Assembly (NCBI GenBank): GCA_037157565.1 | Contig: JAZHRO010000002.1 | Coordinates: 77,240,001 to 77,304,000 of the forward strand | DNA: 64,000 bases | From: Thalassia testudinum | Lineage: Eukaryota; Streptophyta; Magnoliopsida; Alismatales; Hydrocharitaceae | Reading direction: 5' to 3' | In this document: piece by piece, positions 10,394 to 22,690 of the stretch | Numbering within the stretch: position 1 is the stretch's first letter | How the letters are laid out: each line of letters begins with the position of its first letter | The notes under the pieces: model-generated | What the model saw: the letters and a program-made list of their open reading frames with translations, nothing else | What the model was told of the DNA's origin: nothing | The model's database searches: none | Position numbers and translations under genes: made by a program

Positions 10394-10720
10394 CACTACA
10401 ACAAAGTAGAGTTCTAGTGACGACTTGCGGGGACAAATTTACAAGCTTTGGAGATGGATTTTAGGGTGGGTGACGGAAAATCCATCCCCAAAAACCTGTC
10501 CCCCAAATGAAGGTCACCAAAACTTTTGGAGATGGATTTTCTGTTGTCACAACTCAAGGACAAAAAATTGGTCATAATAGTTTGGACACAAAAAAATATG
10601 CTGCTAACATGGCATAAAATTTTTTGGGGATGGATTATCCCGCCTTTACAACTTTTTCGGACAAAAAAATTTGTCTCTACGTGTCTTTAGAAGGTGACTT
10701 GATTTGTGGATAAAATATCC
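10394..10720 (+). repeat. CACTA A left terminal and subterminal repeats
   Basis: The terminal CACTACAACAAA is followed by repeated motifs in both orientations: GGAGATGGATTTT at about 10449 and 10521, CCATCCCC near 10480, and GGGGATGGATTATCC near 10625. Such arrays bind the TNPA-type protein in known CACTA elements. Confidence 0.65.
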
Positions 10721-11345
10721 ATTCAAATATCTTTTTTCCTTTTTTTTAATAACTAAATACAACAATTTGACAAATTTGACCTTTAACATAGGACTTCACT
10801 TTTATTGACTTTCAAATATAAAGTACATGTTACATAAACTTGAGGGTTTGAATTACCCCAATTTATTAAACTCAAAAGTAAGTACAAGTGTTTCCTCCTT
10901 GGGATCACAATATTTATTTTTTACAAAAGAAAAATAAAAATACATGGAAATACAATTGAAAATCAATCAATTGCAGCTGCCTCGTCAAAAAATGACTTAA
11001 AATCCTTGTTCTTGCTAGCTGTTGCTATGTTGTTGCTGCTGCTGTTGTGTCGCTGATGCTGCTACTTGTGTTTGCGTTGTACCTAGATCCTTCAAGAGAA
11101 TGAAGTATGAAGGGGCTACCTTCACAGGGACATATCTGCTCCGTTCCAGAAAGTTGTACTTCTCTTAAGCAGAAACAACACATGCAGGGTTTGTAGACAT
11201 GATGTACATTCAGGACTACCTTGCCTAGATAGATAAAGAACAAAAAGAAAACAACACTATTAGAACATCCCTCAAATCCACAAGACATCATACAGGTGGG
11301 CAAATCACATTAACCGAGTTACAAAAGGCAAAATCCATCAATTAC

Positions 11346-11880
11346 CTGCTCTTGAGCTATTGCATGGAGAACACGGTGCACATCCTAAGCCATGCCCTTA
11401 GCATCTCCACAAACATATAGATAACCACCCTTTGATACAATATCCCAAATCTGCTAGCCTGCTTACCAAGGAAAAAGGTATGTATTTTAAGCAAGACATT
11501 ATTAAGAGTTCTTTATCTGCAACTCATTGTTGATATGAGTAAACCATTTTGTGGTTCCTGCATCCAAAGAAAAGCATGGCAGTTCCAAGTTCACTTCCAG
11601 ATTCTTTTAGTGCCAACCTTTCCTGAAAAAGTTGCCCACTGGAGTAAATAAACTTGGCATCCCATTTCAAGTAGAACAAATTATCATTAATCATAAGAAT
11701 CTGTCATCAACGTGCAGGAAACCTCTGAAAGGAGCTAATCCAGTCCCATGGCTAATCATGATTATTGGAACTGACGAATCTGCAAGAAGTTTGAAATTTG
11801 ATTGCCTCACAAATATTGGGGCCCAGCTGCATTCCTTGCTTTTCCCCAATGGAATAGAGCTCTGAATAAGAAACCAAAAC
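11346..11880 (-). pseudogene. Captured NADPH-cytochrome P450 reductase fragment
   Basis: Three exon-like blocks on the minus strand match the C-terminal NADPH-binding half of plant P450 reductase, the ER-membrane flavoprotein that passes electrons to cytochromes P450. Block 1 (about 11880-11712) has [15 protein letters not shown] and [11 protein letters not shown], the ribose/pyrophosphate-binding motif. Block 2 (11622 to about 11525) has [13 protein letters not shown] and LFFGCRN. Block 3 (about 11460-11346) has GGYLYVCGDAKGMA and DVHRVLHAIAQEQ. A splice acceptor TTTTTCAG precedes block 2 and a donor GTAAT follows block 3. The donor after block 1 is mutated. Stops (GMA-stop-DVH) and a frameshift in block 2 show it is dead. 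Introns are kept, so it was copied from genomic DNA. Confidence 0.88.
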
Positions 11881-11915
11881 GAACATTTACTCCTGCCCAT
11901 TTCATAAAATTTCAT

Positions 11916-14653
11916 GAAAATTCACGAGCAAAACCTGCCCTACAAACAAAATGGCCATAAAGCCTTCCATATATATTGTGAATTACGAATATATCCATGG
12001 CATTTCTCATATGAACATTTGCAGTAGGCAGGATGGATATAAAGACCAAAGCTCAGAAATCATGCTGAATTTGTTGTCAATTTGTTAAATCTTTGGGATT
12101 TTGTCAATGTTAGCAACTCCTAGAGAAGATTCAACTCATCTGCTTGACATCTAGAAACAACAATGAGCAATTTCAAGATAATGCAGTGTGCAGCACTTCC
12201 AAATTCAGCCTGTGTGCATTCCAGATGTCAATGACAAGTCAAGAAATGAACTCTTTTGTCTTCATGCAATTTTATTTTTCATAGAAAATGTAGGATATAT
12301 GTATTAATTTTAAATAGGATGTTAACTACTACTTGAATTAGAAACTTGAACATAATGAGAATTTGAAATCAATTAGGATATTTACTTTGACTTGCAAATT
12401 TTGATGCCCTTCTAGTGTTTAGTATGACAATAGTTGCTGACTTTGGTTGATCTCTTCTTTACAGCTCAATTCTCCTTTCTTTCCACCTGTTCATCACACA
12501 CGAGTTCTTCCTTTTGCCCAACTCTTTTTCCTTTTCTGCCGCAACAGAGATTCTGCTAAAGCATGAGTTTTCTTTGGATATTGTTAGGCATAATATTCTG
12601 TCTTGTTGCATTACCATCTTGTGGGTCATAAGCGTTAAAATTCTTGTTCATTGAATGGTAATAAGATGTAATATTAGAGTGTAACAAGTAATGTACTATT
12701 CGGCAAATTTTCTGTAGTTTGATTAAATAACAATTTATACAGAGGAATTGCACCCTATTTTTGAATGATCATTTATACACATTACTGATCGGAGACATTC
12801 CTCAAGACTTTTAATGTTGGAGATTGCCTCTACATAGTGGTCATGTATAGAAGTTATAGGAGGAATTGGGTTAGAGGAAGAGATTAATATGAGGCTGAAA
12901 TTTAACCAGCAAAGCAGTTTATTATTAATTTAACCAACATTATCTTGTGATCTCAATATTAGTTACTGGTATATTTTGAGGATAGGAGATTCTGAAGAAA
13001 AGCTTGGCCCAATTCCTTAAGAAAAAAAATACTTGGATCAATAGACCTAATTTATCTCCTCAGGCTCTCTAATGCCGAGGGGAAGTAAATGACATATATC
13101 TCATTATTTTTGTGAGGAAATTGTTTTCACAGATTGATTGGAAGCCTGTTACATTAAGTATGGTTTTGCATAATGTTAAGAAAGAAAAACATGAAAACCG
13201 AAAGAGCTATTATGAATGATAAACACCAAATAAGTTAGGGCTAGCCAAGTTCATTAGTCTAGTATAGACATTTGTATATGTAAAACAATAACATCTATGC
13301 AAGGAGTCTCACTTTGGCCTATCTAATTTATGTTTTGGTTTTTTTATTTTATAAAACATATCCTCTGTGAGGGAAGTTAATTCATACATGTTCCCTCTTT
13401 TTCTTTTCCTTTTTTTTTTTTGTTTCTAGGGGGTAAAGAGTGATTAATGGTCCCTAGTTTTAACTATTTTTTAAATGAAGAGCACTTGGTAGTAGTAATC
13501 TTTTTCATTGGAGTTGCCATGTAGCCATGATGTAAAGGCTATATATGCCTTTTATAGTTGCAAGGGCCTGATAATTTTATGAAGCTTTGGTTTACATGCT
13601 TAATTTGCTACTGTGGGAAACTTCAAATGTTTGCCTGTTGGAAACATGGCCATTTAGTTGACATTCAAGACTGCACTTTAGGGCATTTTTCTTTTATGAT
13701 GAGCTCGCTATCTAAACCACATAAACCTGGGATAGTTTCTTGCTTGTTATGTCAGTTTTTGCCTTTGTACTTCTAAGTGCAGTCTATATGATATTTTTAT
13801 GATTGCTTTATATTTGTAAAAGTTGGGTTGGCAATGAAATTCCATCCAAGAGGCACTGACATGTTAATGAAGATTGTTGGAAAAGCTTGCACTTCATTAT
13901 TCAATAAATACCATGCTTGGGTAAAAGCAGAATTCTTGCTAGGGAAATGTCTTGTTGGAGTTCTTGACGACAGCTCTTAAATTGCAAAAGCTTGAATACC
14001 TCCCTATATATAAGAGGAATAAGGTGTGAATATCTTTTGTATACCATTGATGGGAATAGTGTACTTGGTTTTGTTTGTATACCATTGATAGCCATTGTGT
14101 AAAGATCGTAGGCTGTTGGCTGATGATTTGAATTTCATACTATATAAAATGTCTACTATAAACAAAAAAAAAAGACAGTATAAGCTCCACCATTTACCAT
14201 GTATAATAACATGGTAACTAACTAGAATTCCTCCATATACTTTCTTACTGATGCTTATCATAATTACTACATAACCTGAGGTCAAGATAAACTAATTACC
14301 ACAGAACAGATCATATGCAATTTAACATACCTTCCCTTCACATTAAACTCTGAGTCAAGAAGGATAAAACTAAGTCTATCCTGCATGCTCCAACTTGCTT
14401 CAACGGCCTCCATGTTTTTTTTTCTTGCTTCAACAACCTCCATGTTGTCATGTCTATCTTGCCAGAAGGTATTTATTTACCTTAGGAGTATAGCATAGAA
14501 TTGTGAAATGAATGAAACTACAAGTCACTAAAAAAAATAAATGACTCAAAAATACAAGTTCAGAATATCAGCGTTGATGGTTACTCTGCTAATACCTTTC
14601 CCTACAGTTCAACCATCAACCATGCAATCCAAGGGACCAACAATAGTACGAAC
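11916..14653. other. CACTA A interior, left side, no gene recognised
   Basis: 2.7 kb of A/T-rich sequence with only short, unconvincing ORFs. It may include introns and flanks of captured genes. I recognise no motif here. Confidence 0.5.
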
Positions 14654-14658
14654 ATACA

Positions 14659-17409
14659 TGTTCATAGCGCTAAATCGGTGTTAAAATTGTCACGTTGTAG
14701 TATAGCCAAACAAATAAATTTATTATTCGAAAAAGTTCCGAGGTCGAACACAGGGAGCAATATGAAATTCAAAGTTCAAGATCACAATTTAAATCAAGGA
14801 TAAAGATTGCAATAAAATTAATGTCAGGATCAATATGCAAAAAGAATTGAGTAAAATGGTGATTTAAATCACCAATTACTCATCTCAAATAACACTTAAA
14901 TCAAACCTCAAGTATATGTAATTAAAGTATCAGACATCTTAAATAACCTTATGCTACAGTGCTAGAGAGTCAAGGGTCTCTCTCTCTTCTTATGTAGCTT
15001 TTCTTCTCCTTCTGGCTCTTTCTCTATTTCTTCTTCTTCTCCTCTTCTTCTTGTGCGGCTCCTTTTCTTCTTCTTGTGCGGCTCCTTTTCTTCTTCTTCT
15101 TTTCTCTTTCTGTCTTTATTCTTTTGCTTCTTCTCTCTTCCCTCATTGTAACTCTTCTTCTGCTTCGGCCCTTCTTCTTTCCTTCCTTCTTCCCTTCTCT
15201 GTTCAGCTACTTCACACAGAGGGGGAAGGCTTCTTAAATTTGGCTAAGTGTCAGTCAGGTTTCACCAAGAGCAAAACCCTCCCCGTACCCACGCAAGCTC
15301 TCTCTCTTCCTCTCTTCTTAGGCTCCACCCTCCCAGGGCCTCTCAATGGATAGTCAGGTAATCGGGTAGGCACGTACCTGGGCCTAGGGCTACGGGCGTG
15401 GTCACAGCTGAGGAGTGAAGGCTTAGGCGGGTCGAGTGCACCAGGTCCGCGGGTCAGGTGTGTGTGGGTGAGAGGGACCTCACCCCATGTTTGGAGGCGA
15501 TAAGCCTCTATCACAAATTCAATTTATGTGATAGTGCTACTTTTGTTGTTTCCGATATGGGACTAAATGTCCCTGCTTTGCTCGCATGATGGCAGCTGCA
15601 GTCAGTAGCTTTTATCGAGATTAGGGAAGAGTTAATGCTCCCAATTGACTTGCTTCGTGTGTTGCTGAGAAGGTTCCACAGCACTTGGGATCGAAATCCG
15701 GAGTTGCGAGACCTAAAGAGCACTTCAAGCTTCCTTCGAAGCTTTGCGGCAGTGGCGGATGACGACCTGATGCCTGAAATCAAAATATAGCCTCTTAGCC
15801 TCGTCAAAATAATTCAGGAAGTATTGCTGGATGTCGTGGAGTGCAATGGTGGTGGTGGTGCATTGTGATCGTGTGTGCGGAGGTTTGACGACCTCAAGAA
15901 GGGTGGCTGGAGGTGCGTGAGTTGGGTGCAGATTTTGGAGGAGCAATTGACCTAACGAAGTTAGGGCTTTTGCCTTGATGTCGAGGCGGAGGTGTGGAGC
16001 ATGGAAGCGGCGGCGGAGGTGAACTGTGGAAGGCGCTAGGGCTTGCCGGAGGTCTACCGGCTAGTTGGAAGATGGAGTCTCGAAGGGCATTGGCGGGGTT
16101 GAAATGAAGTGTAGAGTTGCTGTTGCGATGACGGCAGGCTGAGTCGTTTGAGAGAGGTAGCAGACGACAGGAAGCGGAGCTGGCACCAGTTGCGGTATGG
16201 CCAGTGCCGGAGATGAAGCTTGCTCTGATAAGGTTTGGATGGCAAGGATGAAGGAGATAGGGACGCTGGCTGGTGCTGCTCAACGTGGAAGAAGGTAAGG
16301 AAAGAGGATCTGCCACTGGTATTGCGGTCAGATGACGAGGAGAGGCAAGGAGGGTCACCGTAGCTTGAAGAGCATTTTGGCCAGAGGAGGAGAGAAGAAT
16401 TGGGGGTTACTCTGGTTGAATTCAAGCTTGGGGAGTTCGGCTTGGTCTGGGCTTTCTTTTATAGGTCATCAGAGGGCGATTAGAGCTTGGGAAGAAAGCT
16501 TTCCAAGCCTGGAAGGCTTGCTGGATTGGGAAATCCCTTGAGACCTAAATCTCTCATGCGTTCGCATGAGAGATTGGGTAAGTTTTAGGGCATGGGATTG
16601 GCTTCAAAAGGAAGGGGATTTCTTGACAAGCTTCCCTTTCAAATTTGAAAGGGATTCGTCAAGAAATTAGGGAGTTCTTTCCAAATTAAGGTCGTCGGAG
16701 TAAGTAGAAATAGGTTTAATGGTGGCAGGGACCTTTTTGTAAGAACGACGGCAAATTTAGGCGTCTGTTTGAAAAGATTTTGAAAGTTAAGGGCAGAAAC
16801 ATAATCAGACAGGACCAAGTTGCAAACTAGGTCAAGATAGACTCATCTTGGGTCCAAATTTTGGTACAAACCTAATTTAGACCTAAGAAATCCAATGGTG
16901 AAGTTGGATTTTTGTTTTGATCAAGTTTGATTGGGTAATTTATGCAAAAACCTAAATTAAGGCAAATGTCTGTCTATGACTCTATTCTGGGTCAAAACGG
17001 ATTCTGATGGTCAAATTGAAGGTTTCAAACCCTATAAAATATTTTTCTATGAATTTTAGAGGGTTTAGGTGAATTTTATCTTGATTAGAACCTCAATTAA
17101 TTAATCAGGTCTGTTTGTAGGGTTTCAAAAAGTCATTTGATTTTAAGAACACGTGCAAACCCTTTTCTGATTATTTTAACCCACTTATTAGCTTTCTAAG
17201 ACTATTTGACCTTCATTCAACCCGTAAGAAAATCCGTGGTTGTACTGCATTCATGATATGCTGGTAAAATTGCAGTTTTAACCCCAGTTTCTTATTTTTT
17301 CCCTAAGAATGATTATGTAGTGACTTATGACTGGCAGTTATGTAGGAGCATTTACTGACTTAATTGGGTCAAAATGAGCTAGTTATAGCACATGATGGTG
17401 TTCCCATCA
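14659..17409 (-). repeat. Athila-like 2, 3' LTR (2751 bp)
   Basis: It starts TGTTCATAGC and ends TTCCCATCA on the plus strand, and aligns along its length with 25671-28409. It contains CT-rich microsatellite-like tracts near 14980-15210. The TATA box is on the minus strand at 16456-16463. Confidence 0.92.
16456..16463 (-). promoter_or_regulatory. TATA box of Athila-like 2, 3' LTR
   Basis: Minus strand TATAAAAG, conserved in the other LTR at 27459-27466. Confidence 0.6.
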
Positions 17410-17422
17410 TACCCCCATGCCT
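17410..17422 (-). other. Athila-like 2 polypurine tract
   Basis: Minus strand AGGCATGGGGGTA directly abuts the 3' LTR. It is identical to the E1 tract. Confidence 0.8.
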
Positions 17423-19080
17423 AGCTTTTGCTAGTCCCTTAGCAAAATTTCAAGGTATTAACTTTGATTCTAGACCATATGTCTTTTGATGCTTAAAAAC
17501 TATGATGTGTGCTTTCTTTTGTAGATTAAGTTAGAATGCCGATGGTAGGCGTAGAGGTACTCCAGTACCAACCAAGATCCGAACCTGACCAACTCTAGCC
17601 TCAGTCTGCCGGGAAGGTTTCTAAGGCCCATAGGAACTAACCTAAGGTTTGTTGAACTCCGCGGTTAAAGCACCCGTGCTTGTAATATGTTTTAGCCCAG
17701 GTTCAGTTTATAATGCATTTTTGTAAAAGAGGGACAAAAGAACTTTTCTTTGTTTTTGGAGAGTTTTCTCTCTTTTCTTTTTATTTCTAGCTTCGGATTA
17801 GCCTTACAACACGGTCTGTATCGGATTCCTAGTTCCCACCATCAATCCTCGCAGGGTCCCTAGCAATCGATGCTTCGAGATAGCACTGCCAATGGCAACC
17901 CCCAAAACCCTAACTTTCAAGATTTCGAGATAATCCCACCCATAGCATTCTGTAGCTAAATCCAGACCCTGGTAATCAATATTTCGAGATAATGACACCC
18001 ATGGCATCTGAACCAGCATAAGATGCTTTCATGCCTCCGATAGGCTATCTAGATATCCTAGGAGACAAGCACCGAGGAGACGGTATGTTATTGCGTATCT
18101 TCGAGGGGAATTTCCCACCTCTCCGCGTCGGGAACTCGTCCAAATCAACGTGTGTTGATCAGCCACTCCTAATCTAGGTAACATTTTTTTCAGAGCAAAT
18201 TTAACGCATTTGCATTATTTTGATACTTAGACACACTAAACCAGACTGTGTGTAGATTGTGGTGCTTAGGTTATCGAGTCCGGCAAACCAGAGGTTAGTT
18301 AATGAGGCTGAATAATCTTTAGGCCTTAGACCTAATACTTAAGCTTCACATTTTCTCCAACCTCTTGAGGACTATCCAGATCTTAGCAGGTACTTGAATT
18401 TTTAAGCTTAGGATTGCAGCCCAAGAGGCCTAAGATCAGCATTCCTACTAATCTCTTTTTGTTTCTTTAGCATTTTTTATCTTTCATTTTCTTTCTTTTG
18501 ATTTGGTCTAGAACTAAGTCAATTCCTTAATCTTTTACTAATGACTATCTCTTTCTTTTCTTTTCAAATTGTGCTCTTTTTTAACATTTTTATCTCCCTT
18601 TTTCTCCTCAAAATTGATATGCAATCCATTCAAAATTTCCTCCCCTCTCCTATTTTTGTTCTTTTCCATTTTTTTTATTTTTTTTTGGTTTTTTGGAATA
18701 TGTGATTTTTTTGATGAAACCCTTTCTTGTGAAGTGATTTTCATGGTGTTTTGCACTTTAATACCCTCCCATGCCTACGATTTGCAATGTCCTCATTGTA
18801 AATTAGGTGAGTTTGAGTTCAGCTTAGATCATTCATTAGAACAGGTGGTGGGTGAGTGAATGGGTCGAGGTGACTGTTGCGGACGATTTCAAACTTGGGT
18901 ACGGGTACCAGAGGTGGAGTCGGCTGTTCTAATTGATGAATCCTAAAGTGCAATATGAGTTCAGCATAAGATGTGTCAGGAAAGGGTTTGAGTTGTTTTT
19001 TTCAAAATGACGGGTTGCCTCCCATTAAGTGCTGAGTTTAACGCCATTAGCCAGGCGCAATGAGCTCAGGGAGAATGAAG
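17423..19080 (-). other. Athila-like 2, 3' untranslated region
   Basis: 1.6 kb between the end of integrase and the PPT with no convincing ORF. It contains T-rich runs (18480-18700), the CAATG-AGGA-CATTG hairpin at 18785-18798 and a second purine tract beside it (18762-18779). Confidence 0.6.
18762..18798 (-). promoter_or_regulatory. Hairpin plus internal purine tract, Athila-like 2
   Basis: Minus strand: CAATGAGGACATTG (18785-18798), then GTAGGCATGGGAGGGTAT. The tract closely mimics the true PPT at 17410-17422. Confidence 0.55.
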
Positions 19081-20460
19081 GGTAAAAGATACCTCAACCA
19101 AGTTTGTATCAGTGAGTTCCATGAACGGTTTGAGTCTCTGATCGTTCACAACAAAAGGTTCTGAATTGTGGCTGAGTTGACTAATTTCGACAGCTCCATT
19201 TCCAAAGATTCGTCAGACAAGGTATGGTCTAATCCATTTTGATTTGAGTTTTCTTGGGAACAATTTGAGTTTGGCATCAAAGAGTAGGACTTTCTGACCA
19301 GGGAAAAAGATCATTCTGGATATGTGCTTGTCGTGAAAAGCCTTAAGCTACTCTTTGTAAATTCGCGAGTTCTCATACGCATCATGGTGTAGTTCATCGA
19401 TCTCGCTCATTTGAAACTTTCTGTAGGTTCCTGCCTTAGAAAGATCGAGATTGCAGTTCCGTACTGCCCAATAGGCTTTGTGCTCTAATTCGACGGGGAG
19501 GTGACACGCCTTCCCGTACACTAATATGAAGGGAGACATGCCTAATTGGGTTTTGTGGACGATCCTATAAGCCCATAAAGCTTCTAGAAGTCGAGATGAC
19601 CAATCTTTCATGTCAGGTCGAATAGTGACCTAGAGGATTTTCTTGATCTCCCGATTTGATAACTCAACTAGACCATTAGTTTGGGGGTGATAAGGAGTAG
19701 AGATTCTATGCGACATCCCATACTTGGTCATCAGTGATCTAAACTGAGTATTCATGAAATGGGTCCCTCCATCGGAGATTATAGCATGTGGATCTCGAAT
19801 CGAGAAAAGATGTTTTGATGAATGAATTTGATAACCCTCTTATGATCGTTGGTTCAGGTCGGAATAGCTTCGATCCATTTGGACAGGTAGTCAACAGCGA
19901 GAGGAATGTATTCGAAGTCACCCAAAATAGGGAAGGGTCCCACAAAATCAATCCCCCAGATATCGAAGATTTCGCATACGAGAATCAACTGTAAGGGCAT
20001 CATATCACGGCGACTCATGTTGCCTAAGGTCTGGCAACGGGTGCATGCCTTACAGTGATTATATGCGTCTTTGAAAATCATGGGCCAATAGAAGCCGCAT
20101 TGGAGGACTTTTGCTGTGGTTTTATGACCAAAGAAGTGTCCACCGCATGCCTGGTCATGGTAGGACAAAATGTCCTAAATTTCCACTTCCGAAACACATC
20201 GTCGAATGATCTGATCAGCACCAATGCGGAAGAGATACGGGTCTTCGCAAAAGTAGTACTTGGCATTGGAAAGTAACGTCCTTCTTGGATTTTGGCCAAT
20301 CGGACGGGATCTGATGTGATGCCAAGTAATTTACTAGATCAGCAAACCATGGAAGTCTCGCACTGATAGTCAGGAGGTGCTCATCAAGAAAATGCTCAGT
20401 AATGGGTCCGGAAGGGTTGATAATGTCAGAAGGAAGGCAGGATAAGTGATCAGCTACCAC
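19081..20460 (-). pseudogene. Athila-like 2 integrase
   Basis: Fragments in several frames give the zinc-binding HHCC region (GGHFFGHKT...CKACTRCQ, about 20040-20165) and the catalytic core start (DIWGIDFVGPFP, first Asp kept, about 19950). They also give the LELEHKAYWA region of the C-terminal part (about 19440-19520). The second catalytic Asp and the Glu lie in a frameshifted stretch around 19650-19850. Integrase would insert the cDNA; this copy cannot be translated through. Confidence 0.85.
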
Positions 20461-20463
20461 ATT

Positions 20464-20817
20464 TTATTTTCCCGCCTTGTCGCGAATCTTGGGGTCAAAC
20501 TCTTGCAACAGCAAGATCCAGTGGATTACCCGAGGTTTTGCATCCTTCGCAAGGAGATGCCTCACAGTAGTGTGATTTGAGTAAATGATAACACAGGAAC
20601 CCAAAAGATATGATCTGAATTTTTCTAAGGTAAATACGACGACTAGCCGCTCTTTCTCAGTAATTGTATAGTTACGTTGAGCCTCGTCAAGTGTCTTGCT
20701 AGCGTAGTAAATGACCACTAGTTTCCCGTCTATTTTCTGCCCAAGTACCGCACCTACAGCGTAATCAGATGCATCGCACATGATCTCAAAGGGTTGAGAC
20801 CAATCAAGGGACTGCAA
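20464..20817 (-). pseudogene. Athila-like 2 RNase H
   Basis: Open for 117 codons. [14 protein letters not shown] carries the first catalytic Asp and EKERLVVVF the Glu. The third motif reads [11 protein letters not shown], where the Athila-like 3 copy has YSDH, so a catalytic Asp is changed to Asn. The following linker ADHLS continues in another frame. Confidence 0.85.
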
Positions 20818-21660
20818 GATAGGTGCTTGGGTAACTCGATCACATAGGATCTCAAATGTTTGAGTGCACTCCTTGGAGATTTCAAAGGAGACATCCTTAG
20901 ATAGAAGATTAGTCAGGGGCGTGTGATTTTCGAGAAATAGGGAATGAATCGATGGTAAAAATCGATGTGCCCCAAGAAGGATCGGATGTCTTTGATTGAG
21001 CTAGGCATAGGGAGTTTGGAAATTAGATTCACCTTGGCTCGATCAACCTGGATGCCCTTTTCAAAGATGAGATGTCCCAGGACAATTCCCTCAAGTACCA
21101 TGAAGTGGCACTTTTCCCAGAAAAGAACCAAGTTCATGTTGATGCATTACTTGAGGATCTAGACCAAGTGCAGGAGGTAATCGTCAAATGATTCACCAAA
21201 TACCGAGAAGTCATCCACGAAGACTTCAAGGTATTCACCTACCATATCTAAGAATATGGCAAGCATGTACCGCTGAAAAGTAGTAGGTGCGTTGCAGAGA
21301 CCGAACGGCATCCTTCAGAATGTGTAAGTTTCGAAGGGGCAGGTGAAGGTGATCTTTTCTTGGTCCTCGGGATGATTGCAACATGATTGTAATCGGAGTA
21401 CCCATCCAAAAAGCAAAAGAATCTATTCCCGCTAATTTCTTAAGAATTTGATCAATGAACGGTAGTGGGAAATGATCCTTCTTCACGAAGGAATTGAGTC
21501 TTTTGTAATCAATGTAGACTCTCCATGAGTTTGCTATATGGGTTGGTATGGTTTCTCTAGTTTCAGTGGTGATGACGGTGAGTCCTGCCTTTTTAGGCAC
21601 AACTTAGATTTAGCTCACTCACCGACTGTCGGAGATCGGGTAGATGATTTCTGCATCTAA
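20818..21660 (-). pseudogene. Athila-like 2 reverse transcriptase
   Basis: Pieces in shifted frames: SWRVYIDYKRLNSFVKKDHFPLPFIDQIL (about 21450-21540), the DGYSGY/PFG-FRRMPFGLCNAP region, and VLGHLIFEKGIQVDRAKVN through [13 protein letters not shown] (20913-21137). At least two frameshifts and several stops separate them. Confidence 0.85.
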
Positions 21661-22690
21661 CCATTTGATAATCTTTTTTTTCATGACCTCCTGCAAATTT
21701 GGATTCAGGCGTCTCTGCATTTCACGGGATGGTTGTGAGCCCTCTTCAGTGTAGATGTTATGTGTGCAGTATGAGGGGTTGATACCAGTGAGATCATCAA
21801 GAGTCCATCCAATGGCTCTTCGATGTTGCTGGAGAATAGAAATCAGGCATGTTTCCTCATCAGGTGTGAGTCAAGAGTTGATAATCACAGAAAACGTCTG
21901 ATTGGAACCCAAAAAGATGTACTTGAGATGATCGGGAAGAGGATTTAATTCCAAAATCGGGTTTTCAATAGCAGCGGGTTGTTCAGGATGGGTGTTGGGA
22001 GAAAAGGAAGGAGCTATGGGTATGTCTAGGTTGAGTTCGAGTTCTTTAATTGCAGGTTTTGATCTTCTTGTGGTTGATCAGAAATAGTTGGTTTTTCCTT
22101 GATAAAGTCGTCAACCACAGCTTCAATATCACAAATTTATTCTATGACTCCGCAATTAATTCCTTGTTGGGCCTTAAAGATGTCGATCTTTAGTGTCTTG
22201 CTCCCAAATTTTAATTCAATTTGGCCCTCCTCACAATTGGTATTGGCCCTAGCAGTGGCTAGAAAGGGTCTTCCTAGTATGATCAGTGTATTCTTCACAT
22301 TCTCATAAGAGTCCATGTCTAAGACAATGAAATCCACTGGAAAATAGAAATATGCACTCTAACTATGACATCCTCGAGAATTCCTTTTGGTGACTTAATT
22401 GATCGGCTGTCAGTTTAAGTTCAGATTCCTCGAAGTAGTCTAGTAGGGATGTGGGTATCAAATTTATGGAGGCTCCTAAGTCTAACAAGGCTCGATCAAA
22501 TCATATATCACTGATTTCACAGGAGATCAAAAGGGTGCCTAGGTCTTTTACCTTAGGTGGGAGTTTGCTCAAAATGACAGAGCTGGCTTGTTCTGACAGT
22601 ATGATCGGATTCTCGTCTTTGGTTTACGGCTTACACTTAGGTGTACATATGTCTTTCAGAAATCATGCATAAGGCGGTACGTGACGTATC
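21661..22690 (-). pseudogene. Athila-like 2 protease and linker to RT
   Basis: An aspartic protease core LLDLGASINLIP is encoded at about 22450-22500. Downstream, DFIVLDMDS...ILGRPFLATARA (22337-22137) is the flap and C-terminal part with the typical ILGRPFL. The DLGAS form of the active site is usual in Athila-type elements. It is frameshifted and unlikely to be active. Confidence 0.8.

Noticed and set aside
15051..15353. Ser/Leu/Phe-rich ORFs in 14980-15350, 41000-41680 and 52000-52630
   Set aside because: They arise from TTC/CTT-rich tracts within the Athila-like LTRs. Frames on both strands are open because of the simple sequence.
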